From: Candidatus Zhuqueibacterota bacterium | Lineage (GTDB): Bacteria > Zhuqueibacterota > Zhuqueibacteria > Oceanimicrobiales > Oceanimicrobiaceae | Direction of reading: 5' to 3' | NCBI GenBank assembly: GCA_029262005.1 | Contig: JAJDAG010000038.1 | Location: 1 to 64,000 of the forward strand | Length of the DNA stretch: 64,000 nucleotides | Shown here: in pieces, positions 19,007-26,474 of the stretch | Layout of the letters: each line of letters opens with the position of its first letter | Position numbering within the stretch: position 1 is the stretch's first letter | Notes under the pieces: generated by a model | The model's input: only the letters and a program-made list of their open reading frames with translations | Told to the model about the DNA's origin: nothing | Databases searched by the model: none | Made by a program: the position numbers and the translations under genes

Positions 19007-19810
19007 ATGAAACTCGTGTTTTCCGAATACAAGTCTGATTACCAGAATTACATATTTCCGTATGCCATTTGGGCCGTTCCGCAACCGGGAGATACGCCGG
19101 CAATGATTTTCGCGCGTGGATTCCTACCGTCTTCAAGTGATTTTGCGCGGTTCTACATGTGCCGACACCTGCGGGTTGAGCTTAGTAAATTCACCTGTTC
19201 GTCTGAAAATCGGCGTATCCTTCGCAAGTGTGATGGCATTGATTGCCGCCTGGTTCCGCGGGCAGACTTTGAATTCACGGGCGCGTGGCGGGATTTTTGT
19301 AAGAATTATGCCGACATCAAGTTTGGCAAAGATGTCATGACATATGAGCGGCTCGATGCCCTTCTGAGCTCGAAACTGGTCACGCATTTGCTGGTTTTCA
19401 CTGATAGAGCCTCTGGTAAAGATGTCGGTATTGTCACCCTTTACGTCGAGGAAGAGCAGCTCGCTTATTTCTATTATTCTTTTTATGACTTGAATTACTA
19501 TTCACGCAATCTTGGCATGTTTATTATGACTTCTGCAGTTGAATGTTTTGCGCAGCTTGGGAAGCAGTACATGTACCTCGGAACGTGCTATTCACGCAAT
19601 GCGCTTTACAAAACGCAGTTTTCCGGCGCTGAATTTTTTAACGGATTTCGCTGGTCGGACAATTTAAATGAGTTGAAATATATTATCGAACGTGACGCCG
19701 GTACCGTCACCCAACATCTGGTAGAAACAGACGCGTTTTCCCAAAAATATTACGGTGGCAGTCTGACGAACATTCTTGAGTTCGATCAGTTTGTGCTGCC
19801 TTTTGAATAA
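19007..19810 (+). CDS. Arginyl/leucyl-tRNA-protein transferase-like protein
   Basis: The 267-residue protein looks like an aminoacyl-tRNA-protein transferase of the ATE/Bpt type. These enzymes add an amino acid to protein N-termini for N-degron turnover and have a GNAT-like C-terminal half. The middle shows ELSKFTCSSENRRILRK, comparable to the Bpt segment before the GNAT fold. The C-terminal half shows YFYYSFYDLNYYSRNLGMFI and QYMYLGTCYSRNALYK, comparable to the SLG and YLGYWI motifs. The usual N-terminal CxxC-type metal site is not evident, so activity is uncertain. ATG 19007 follows AAAGG. The next gene begins 11 bases downstream, so the two are probably cotranscribed. Confidence 0.65.
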   Translation: MKLVFSEYKSDYQNYIFPYAIWAVPQPGDTPAMIFARGFLPSSSDFARFYMCRHLRVELSKFTCSSENRRILRKCDGIDCRLVPRADFEFTGAWRDFCKNYADIKFGKDVMTYERLDALLSSKLVTHLLVFTDRASGKDVGIVTLYVEEEQLAYFYYSFYDLNYYSRNLGMFIMTSAVECFAQLGKQYMYLGTCYSRNALYKTQFSGAEFFNGFRWSDNLNELKYIIERDAGTVTQHLVETDAFSQKYYGGSLTNILEFDQFVLPFE

Positions 19811-19821
19811 AGGAGGTGTCT

Positions 19822-21636
19822 ATGAAATTTCCCTCAGTTAGACTTTTGCTCCAAAATGCCGGGCAGACATTTGTTCGTTTTCCTTTTTCACTATTGAGCG
19901 CAGCGCTTGGCACAATCGTGTGTGTGGTTCTTCTGCAAGACAATGACTTTCGCCACGAACACATACTAGTAAAACTCTTGATGATCGCTGCACTTGGGCT
20001 GCCTGTTTTTACTGTTTTTAGCGTGTTTGCTGAAAAGACTGGCCGTTCAAAGTCTATGTGGTTTGCTATGCACGGAGTGGTTGTTCTTGTATTCGTAGCC
20101 TATTTTTTTTCTCTGCCGGAGTCGATTGAAAAAGCGCCAAGGCTCCATCTTATCCGCTTCATACTATTGATTGTCGGCTCGCATTTTTTAGTGGCGTTTT
20201 TGCCATACTTGGATAAAGGTGAGGTAAATGGCTTCTGGCATTTCAACAAAACGCTTTTCCTCCGTTTTTTGACATCGGTGTTCTATTCCGGGGTACTTTT
20301 CGTTGGACTGGTCATTGCGCTGCAGGCAATAGAACATTTATTTGGCCTGAAGGTTGCGGAGAAACGTTATGGCCAACTTTGGGTTGTGATGGCGGGCTTG
20401 TTCAACACGTGGTTTTTTCTGGCCGGTGTGCCGAAGGATTTTTCGCGTTTGAATTCTGCTAAAGGGTACCCAATCGGGCTTAAAGTATTTACACAATATA
20501 TCCTCTTGCCTCTGGTGGTGCTTTATCTTGCAATTTTATATACTTACGAAGCAAAGATTGCTTTAAGTTGGAACTGGCCTAAAGGCTGGGTTGCGCAGTT
20601 GGTACTTTGGTTTTCTGTGACTGGCATTTTTTCTCTGCTGTTGGTTCATCCGGTGAAAGACAGCAAGGAAAACCGCTGGGTCCGCACGTTTTCAACATGG
20701 TTTTTTCGCGTCCTCATCCCGTTGATTGCTATGTTGCTATTGGCTATTTTCCGTCGGATTTCCGACTACGGCATTACAGAAAATCGCTATTTTGTTTTGG
20801 TGCAGGCAATTGCTCTGACAGTGGTGGTGCTCTATTTTGTTTTCAGTAAATCCCGGGATATTCGAATCATTCCGATTATTCTTTGCTTTCTGGCTTATTT
20901 TTCGACCTTCGGTCCCTGGGGCGCTTTTGCAGTGTCAAAAGCCAGCCAGAAAGACAGGCTGCAAACGATACTGACTGAGCACAACATTCTCGTGAATGGT
21001 AGAGTGCAAAAAGCGCCGGCCGAGGTTCCTTTTGCGGACAGTCGAAATATCAGCAACATCGTGACTTATCTTGTCGATGCACATGGCATTGAGTCGATTC
21101 AGCCCTGGTTTGTTAATGATTTACAGGTTGCGAAAGAAGAAACGACTGCTTATGACCTGAGGCAGCAGAGGCTCAGTGACATCGTTGCATTGATGGGGCT
21201 TTCCTATGTTGATCACTTTCAGACAAGTCCAGATAGTTCGTTTCATTTTAATGCTGAAGCAAACGAGCCTTTGGTGATTTCTGGGTATGACTATTTGGTT
21301 CAGAATGTTTACCTTGGGAAAGAGGGGCAGACACCCACTTTTAAAATTGGCAGGAAGGTGCTTGTCGTTTCCCTCGATCTGAAAACTGCATCACTACAAC
21401 TTGATATTCAGGGCTCTATTGCGGGAAGCACAGAGATTCCGCTTGAAGATGTGATGGTTGATCTGATTTCCCGCTATGAGCGGGGCGTTGTTCCGTCGCA
21501 AAATTTGACATTCAGCCGGGTTGTCTCCGGGCATGAAGTTAAAGTTTTAATCACCAATCTTTCCGGCCTGATAAAAGCGGATGGCGTTCATTTGAACGAT
21601 CTGAAATGCCGCTTGCTAGTTAAGAATCGCAATTGA
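19822..21636 (+). CDS. DUF4153 polytopic membrane protein
   Basis: The 604-residue protein has about 11-12 hydrophobic helices in its first 380 residues, then a soluble C-terminal domain of about 220 residues. The pattern (FLRFLTSVFYSGVLFVGL, YILLPLVVLYLAILYTYEAK) matches DUF4153 proteins, whose function is unknown. The perfect AGGAGG at 19811-19816 lies 5 bases before ATG 19822 and overlaps an in-frame GTG at 19816. ATG 19822 is therefore the real start. It follows the transferase-like gene by 11 bases, suggesting an operon. Confidence 0.85.
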   Translation: MKFPSVRLLLQNAGQTFVRFPFSLLSAALGTIVCVVLLQDNDFRHEHILVKLLMIAALGLPVFTVFSVFAEKTGRSKSMWFAMHGVVVLVFVAYFFSLPESIEKAPRLHLIRFILLIVGSHFLVAFLPYLDKGEVNGFWHFNKTLFLRFLTSVFYSGVLFVGLVIALQAIEHLFGLKVAEKRYGQLWVVMAGLFNTWFFLAGVPKDFSRLNSAKGYPIGLKVFTQYILLPLVVLYLAILYTYEAKIALSWNWPKGWVAQLVLWFSVTGIFSLLLVHPVKDSKENRWVRTFSTWFFRVLIPLIAMLLLAIFRRISDYGITENRYFVLVQAIALTVVVLYFVFSKSRDIRIIPIILCFLAYFSTFGPWGAFAVSKASQKDRLQTILTEHNILVNGRVQKAPAEVPFADSRNISNIVTYLVDAHGIESIQPWFVNDLQVAKEETTAYDLRQQRLSDIVALMGLSYVDHFQTSPDSSFHFNAEANEPLVISGYDYLVQNVYLGKEGQTPTFKIGRKVLVVSLDLKTASLQLDIQGSIAGSTEIPLEDVMVDLISRYERGVVPSQNLTFSRVVSGHEVKVLITNLSGLIKADGVHLNDLKCRLLVKNRN

Positions 21637-21831
21637 TTTTCTGAAATATACATGGAAGTACATGGTTCAGATGTGTTTTATTGAAAATAAATACGTATTG
21701 TTGCAACGACCAATTCAAAGGTTTGATCTCGCGGATAACCGCTTTGTTTTTTATTTCTTATGGGTGAAGCCGGAGTTTGAACCAACCAACCCTTTTTTTG
21801 AAATTTTGTAGAGTATTCTTCCAATCAAAAT

Positions 21832-23418
21832 ATGAACAATATATTTTTCTCTTTCAGTGTTTTAGTCTCACTTGTATTTTGTCAGTCGAATATAATTTTT
21901 GCCCAAAGCGCCAATGTGCCGATCGAACACTGGGTTTACCGGTTTGTCGATCGATTGGAGACGAAAGGTCTGTTCATGCGTGCGGAGTTTCACACGCGCC
22001 CATTTCCGCGTTTGGCTGTAGCTAAAATGCTGCAACAGGCGGCCAAAGTCGAGCAGGCTGGGCAGTTGACCTTTGAAGAAGTCGGGTTGTTGCGGCAACT
22101 CGAAGGGGAATTTCACGATGAGCTTGCTGAGCTGGACCCCGGCTTTCAGCTAGAAAAAGTTGAGCCGGAGCGACATTTGTATGCCTTGCGGACCGATGAT
22201 TTGCGTTTCCTTTTCGATGGGTTCATCGATCAGCGTTTTCGTTTTAATTCAAAGAAACGCATCGAGCGGGGTGTTTCGAAATCAAGTACATCCTGGGGCG
22301 TACAGGCCCGGGTTAAACTGCATAATAGCATGGTGATCGATGTTGAGGGCCGCGGCTTTATTCTAAGTGACATCGACAGTCTGAGCAACACCGCTTTTGA
22401 TCCGTCCGCGGGTCTGCCGGTCACTGAAAAAGCACTGGTGGATATTACGGTCACCGACAACGTGCGTTCCGTTCTCAAATTTAATTTACCCTGGTTTGAC
22501 CTGGAGTTGGGGCGTGACTTGCTTGAATGGGGCCCGGGATTTCGTGGCAATCTACTGGTGTCACGCAATTCAAACTATTATGATCTTATCAAAACAACAT
22601 TCCGTTACAAAAAAATCAGGCTTATTTACGCCCACACTTTCCTGAATTCTAACAGATCAAAATATCTGGTGGCTCACCGGCTGGAATTTCAACCGGTTGA
22701 GAATTTGTTGATTTCGGTTTCTGAGTCCGTTGTTTACGGCGGGCGCGATGTTGAGCCACTCTATTTGAACCCGTTTGTTCCAATGATAATATCAGAGCGG
22801 CATCTCGGCAATCAGGACAATAATCTGATGGCCTTTGATGGCTCTTATTATTTGCGTAATTTGCGAATGAAACTTTACGGCGAAATCTTGTTTGATGATT
22901 TCAGTTTTGCCAAGGATATTTTTCGAAGCTGGGGCAACAAATGGGGAATACTATTGGGAGGCTACTGGGTCGATCCGTTTGGTATACAAAACACGGATTT
23001 TCGTGTTGAAGCTGTTCGATTGCAACCATTTGTCTATTCGCATCGGAAGTTGCAGAACACTTACTCGAATTACAATAACGCGATTGGGCACTGGCTTGGA
23101 CCTGATGCCGATGATTTATATTTTGGTTTGGAGCATCGTCTGCACAAAAATTTAAAAGTCGGGATTTCCTGGGAGCAGCGTAGACGCGCACAAAATGACT
23201 TTACCAAAGGCGCTCGTCCCGTAGATGGCCGGATAAAATTTCTCGACGGTGTTGTTGAGAAAAATCGTTTCTATGGTGTTATACTAGAGTGGCAGGTGTT
23301 ACGTGATTTGTTTGTGAATGCAAATTATAATTTTATTCAGACACAAAATCTGCATCGCAAGGAAGGAAATTCACAAAAAAGTCACCGCCTGCTTTTGAAC
23401 ATAGGGTTGAACTACTAG
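21832..23418 (+). CDS. Wzi-like capsule-assembly outer-membrane protein
   Basis: The 528-residue protein has an N-terminal signal peptide (about 1-24, ending FAQ). A helical periplasmic segment (about 30-100) contains VYRFVDRLETKGLF and FPRLAVAKML. The rest is a beta-rich barrel ending in NIGLNY, which fits outer-membrane insertion. The barrel includes LELGRDLLEWGPGFRGNLLVS and EPLYLNPFVP, typical of the capsule assembly protein Wzi family. In enterobacteria Wzi anchors capsule on the cell surface; here the ligand is unknown and no capsule genes lie nearby. The gene stands alone, about 195 bases after the DUF4153 gene. Confidence 0.8.
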   Translation: MNNIFFSFSVLVSLVFCQSNIIFAQSANVPIEHWVYRFVDRLETKGLFMRAEFHTRPFPRLAVAKMLQQAAKVEQAGQLTFEEVGLLRQLEGEFHDELAELDPGFQLEKVEPERHLYALRTDDLRFLFDGFIDQRFRFNSKKRIERGVSKSSTSWGVQARVKLHNSMVIDVEGRGFILSDIDSLSNTAFDPSAGLPVTEKALVDITVTDNVRSVLKFNLPWFDLELGRDLLEWGPGFRGNLLVSRNSNYYDLIKTTFRYKKIRLIYAHTFLNSNRSKYLVAHRLEFQPVENLLISVSESVVYGGRDVEPLYLNPFVPMIISERHLGNQDNNLMAFDGSYYLRNLRMKLYGEILFDDFSFAKDIFRSWGNKWGILLGGYWVDPFGIQNTDFRVEAVRLQPFVYSHRKLQNTYSNYNNAIGHWLGPDADDLYFGLEHRLHKNLKVGISWEQRRRAQNDFTKGARPVDGRIKFLDGVVEKNRFYGVILEWQVLRDLFVNANYNFIQTQNLHRKEGNSQKSHRLLLNIGLNY

Positions 23419-23431
23419 CAGCCTGGTTTCC

Positions 23432-23695
23432 TTACTTCATAAATTGCCGATATTTTTTTCTGATATGTTCCGGGTAGACGCCTTCTCCGCTTAACCGCTG
23501 GATAGAAATGATGCGGTCTTCTTCAAGGTTGATATGGATTTTGTATTGCTGGTTTTCCACATTTTCGACCAAAATGGCCTGGCGATTGGGTGTGAAGAAT
23601 TCTATTTTCAGTTTGTCCGGGTCCAGACCAAATTTTTTGGCCATTTCAATAAGGTGTTTTTTGAACTTCTTGTAGTGCGTCAACTCAAATTCCAT
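23432..23695 (-). CDS. Small conserved-looking hypothetical protein
   Basis: This 87-residue, lysine-rich, soluble protein has an N-terminal helix (HYKKFKKHLIEMAKKFGLD) and a central beta segment (IEFFTPNRQAILVENVE). I do not recognise a family. A good ribosome site (GGAAGGAAATG) lies upstream of the ATG at 23695, and the codon use looks normal. It is convergent with the Wzi-like gene, the two stops being 14 bases apart. The 234 bases to thiE show no further gene. Confidence 0.6.
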   Translation of the reverse strand: MEFELTHYKKFKKHLIEMAKKFGLDPDKLKIEFFTPNRQAILVENVENQQYKIHINLEEDRIISIQRLSGEGVYPEHIRKKYRQFMK

Positions 23696-23929
23696 CAGAC
23701 ATTTCCTTCCGGTAAGGATTAGGCGAGTCCGTCATGGCTCTCTGTATTGACTGTATCCACTTTGTTGGACGATTGCAGAATATTAAATTGAATGTACAGG
23801 GAAGCAGTGCAAGAAGCAAAATAACAAGAAAAAGGCATGTGAAATAATACGGTTTTGTAGCAAAAAAGTCAACACTAAAATCGCTATTTTTGTCGAAAAC
23901 AGCAAGATAGTAGCGTTATGTGCTGTTTA

Positions 23930-24559
23930 TTAAAGTTTTCCCAGATTTTCCTCGAACCGGCGAATTGTCTCTTCAATATTTTCAGCCTTTAGTATTGCAC
24001 TTATGGCGGCAACACCGTAAGCGCCGTGCTCTAAACACTGTTTGGCACCTTTCGGTCCAATACCGCCGACGGCAAAAACCGGGAGGGCGGTTGACTTTGT
24101 TACGGTCTCAAGCTTGGCCAGACCTTGCGGCCGGCCATAGTTTATTTTTGCAGGTGTTGAAAAAACAGGGCCGAACAAAATAAAGTCGCACTGCTGTAAG
24201 GTTGCTTGTTCAACCTCAGCAAGCGAATGGGTGGAAACGCCAATTAAACTCTGTTTTTTTAGAACAGTCCTGGTTGCAGATATAGGCAGGCTTGTTGCAG
24301 TTAGCTGCACGCCACACGCTGAAATGGCTCTGGCAATATCTACTCTGTCATTGACGAAAAGACGGACTTTTTCGGGAGGGCACAATGAACGCAATTCCTT
24401 GGCAAAGTTATAAAGTTGCCTGCTGGCCAGATCTTTTTCTCTTAGTTGAATTGCCTTGACGCCGGCGCTTTGGGCCTGTTTCAGAACATCGACCAATTGA
24501 CGCTTGTTGCACAAATGCCGATCTGTAATCAGGTATAATTTGAAATCAACTTTGCACAT
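23930..24559 (-). CDS. thiE: Thiamine phosphate synthase
   Basis: ThiE joins hydroxymethylpyrimidine diphosphate and thiazole phosphate to give thiamine phosphate. The 209-residue TIM-barrel has LYLITDR at the start, then the substrate-binding VKAIQLREKD, FVNDRVDIA, LIGVSTHS, FILFGPVFSTP and the phosphate-binding VFAVGGIGPKG. In the third position the usual GVHL reads GVQL. The gene is last in a minus-strand cluster thiS-thiG-thiE and lies 83 bases after thiG. No TPP riboswitch was seen upstream of the cluster. Confidence 0.94.
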   Translation of the reverse strand: MCKVDFKLYLITDRHLCNKRQLVDVLKQAQSAGVKAIQLREKDLASRQLYNFAKELRSLCPPEKVRLFVNDRVDIARAISACGVQLTATSLPISATRTVLKKQSLIGVSTHSLAEVEQATLQQCDFILFGPVFSTPAKINYGRPQGLAKLETVTKSTALPVFAVGGIGPKGAKQCLEHGAYGVAAISAILKAENIEETIRRFEENLGKL

Positions 24560-24642
24560 ATTCGTACTTGAGAGTGAACAGGCTCAATTTTCATCCATTG
24601 CTTTGCCGAACCGGTCGATTGTTATCACGGAATCACCGGGAC

Positions 24643-25428
24643 CTATTTATCGCCTAAACGAACAACGCCTTCCAGCGGGCTTGAGGCTGTAGCGTAAAGC
24701 TTTTTTTCTATGCGCCCTGCCTGGTATGCAAGCCTGCCGGCCTCAACGGCTTTGCGCATGGCTTCTGCCATTTTTACCGGGTCTTTTGCACCGGCAATAG
24801 CAGTGTTCAGGAGCACTGCATCGCAGCCTAATTCCATAGCAATTGCTGCATCGGAGGCTGTGCCGACACCAGCATCAACAATAACCGGGATGCTGATTTG
24901 CTCCAATATTATCCTGAGATTATACGGATTGCGAATGCCGAGGCCAGACCCGATTGGAGCGCCTAACGGCATAACCGCAGCGCAGCCAATGTCCTGAAGC
25001 TTCTTGCAGAGCACAACGTCGTCGCTGGTGTATGGTAAAACGATAAAGTCTTGTTTTGTCAGTTCGCGGGCAGCTTCTAACAAAGCTTCGTTATCTGGGA
25101 AAAGCGTTTTTTCATCCCCAAGCACTTCCAGTTTTACCAGATTGGTGTTCAGCGCTTCACGGGCAAGCTCGCAAGTGAGAATGGCATCCCTGGCATTATA
25201 ACATCCTGCTGTGTTGGGAAGCAGTTCAATCTTGCTCTTATCAATGTGGTCGAGGAGTGATTCCCCTGACTTGTCATTAAGGTCAATCCGGCGAATGGCC
25301 ACCGTTACCATTTGCGTGCCACTTACTTCATGGGCGCGTTTCATTGTTTGATTGTCCGGATATTTCCCCGTTCCAAGAATGAGGCGGGAGGTGTAGGTCT
25401 TGTTACCTATTTTCACGGATGAGTCCAT
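24643..25428 (-). CDS. thiG: Thiazole synthase
   Basis: ThiG builds the thiazole phosphate ring of thiamine from deoxyxylulose phosphate, dehydroglycine and ThiS thiocarboxylate. The product contains the N-terminal [12 protein letters not shown]. It also has the central KLEVLGD (lysine forms the imine), [14 protein letters not shown], the [14 protein letters not shown] loop, and [21 protein letters not shown] chose ATG 25428 because GGAG lies 11 bases upstream and the 261-residue length matches the family. In-frame starts at 25464 (ATG) and 25467 (GTG) lack a visible ribosome site. It follows thiS after about 220 bases, and thiF and thiH are not in the window. Confidence 0.93.
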   Translation of the reverse strand: MDSSVKIGNKTYTSRLILGTGKYPDNQTMKRAHEVSGTQMVTVAIRRIDLNDKSGESLLDHIDKSKIELLPNTAGCYNARDAILTCELAREALNTNLVKLEVLGDEKTLFPDNEALLEAARELTKQDFIVLPYTSDDVVLCKKLQDIGCAAVMPLGAPIGSGLGIRNPYNLRIILEQISIPVIVDAGVGTASDAAIAMELGCDAVLLNTAIAGAKDPVKMAEAMRKAVEAGRLAYQAGRIEKKLYATASSPLEGVVRLGDK

Positions 25429-25646
25429 TGGTATAGCTGCTCCTGGCGCGATAGATTTGTTCATCACAAATCAGGTTAATAATTTAATTTGAATTATTTT
25501 CGAACCCCACATGATGTGCACGACTAGAGATTGTTTTCTTGTTTTTTTTTGAGAAGCGGCAAAGGTTTGAGGGGGAAATCATATTGGTCGAGCTGCAACT
25601 GACTGTAAGTAATTATTCGGCTGTGTTGTCTGAAAGATAGTCGTTT

Positions 25647-25853
25647 CTAACCCCCGGCGGTTGCGTGGATGACCTCTATCTTGTCCCCATCTTCCAGGTA
25701 TGTGCTAGCAAATGTCTGCCTGGAAAGCACAGAATGATTGAGCGCAACCGCAATGCCATTGTCTCTGCGAATGCTTAGATCTGTGAGCACTTTTTCCACG
25801 TTGGGCTTGGCGTCGTATTCGTGAATTTTGCCGTTGATGGTGATGCTAATCAT
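25647..25853 (-). CDS. thiS: Sulfur carrier protein ThiS
   Basis: A 68-residue ubiquitin-fold sulfur carrier that supplies sulfur for the thiazole ring as a C-terminal thiocarboxylate. The sequence begins MISITINGK and ends ATAGG, the required diglycine. ATG 25853 gives the normal length; longer in-frame versions starting upstream would add a basic extension unlike the family. It is the first gene of the minus-strand thi cluster. The ThiF-type adenylating enzyme is not adjacent. Confidence 0.92.
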   Translation of the reverse strand: MISITINGKIHEYDAKPNVEKVLTDLSIRRDNGIAVALNHSVLSRQTFASTYLEDGDKIEVIHATAGG

Positions 25854-26474
25854 GCGCTGTTTCCGTAAAATCCTTATGAATATAAAGAGAAATCGTTCCC
25901 GATGCAAGAGTTTATTGCTGCAACAAAAACTTGTTTCTGCGACGAGAATATCGGCTATTCCTAATCATAGATCAGCAATATGCTTGCCGTTCATTGGCTA
26001 GCTGTATGAGGGTAGACAACGTTGATTAAATCTGCTCAATGTCAAAAAAGTTACCCATTTGGATATTTTGCAAGTAATATCCTTATTACTAGCCTGCATT
26101 ATTCAGGTAAATGTCTTTTTATGAACGTTGGTTTAGTGGTTTTAGAAAATGAGCTGTTTATTTAGTGCTATGAGTTCGGGAAAGTTCTTGTTGGGGTGGG
26201 ACTGGACTAATTTTGATTATGGCCATGAAAAAGCTCGCCAAATCATAACGAGCTTTTTCTTATTGGAGGTGATGGGTTCCCGGATAACCCCAAGCTTGTG
26301 GGCTGAAATGACAAAGACGAGCGTTTTTGGTCAATTAACAATTAATTTATCGAACGGGTGGATTACACAGAAGCAGGCAGCTTTTGTTTAGGTTTCAACA
26401 ATTATTTAAAAAAGTTTAAACTCACTATAAAACTGTTATACAAAAGAGGCCCTTGCGGTCAGCCTGAATAGTCG
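25854..26474. other. 620-bp divergent intergenic region with dyad and hairpin
   Basis: This region separates thiS (minus) from the pseudokinase gene (plus). I see no convincing coding frame. It holds a perfect dyad AGTAATA-TCCT-TATTACT at 26073-26090 and a terminator-like hairpin at 26228-26258 (separate entry). A short palindrome GTTTAAAC lies near 26410. No TPP riboswitch consensus is visible on the thiS side. Confidence 0.5.
26228..26260 (+). terminator. Intrinsic terminator hairpin with no upstream plus-strand gene
   Basis: A perfect 10-bp stem AAAAAGCTCG / CGAGCTTTTT with an 11-base loop, the 3' arm ending in five T. Because both arms are A/T-tailed, it could work in either direction. 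No gene on the plus strand precedes it for 2.8 kb, so it may end a short RNA or a leader of the downstream pseudokinase gene, or stop antisense transcription. Confidence 0.65.

Noticed and set aside
25524-25646. In-frame open stretch of 40 codons directly after the thiS stop
   Set aside because: It has no start codon with a ribosome site and no recognised family; chance continuation in the same frame is sufficient explanation.
25854-26100. Search for a TPP riboswitch upstream of thiS
   Set aside because: The conserved CTGAGA and TGAACCTGATC-type segments were not found in either orientation.
26149-26391. An 80-codon plus-strand frame between thiS and the pseudokinase gene
   Set aside because: It reads through the perfect hairpin 26228-26258 and has no ribosome site or recognisable sequence.
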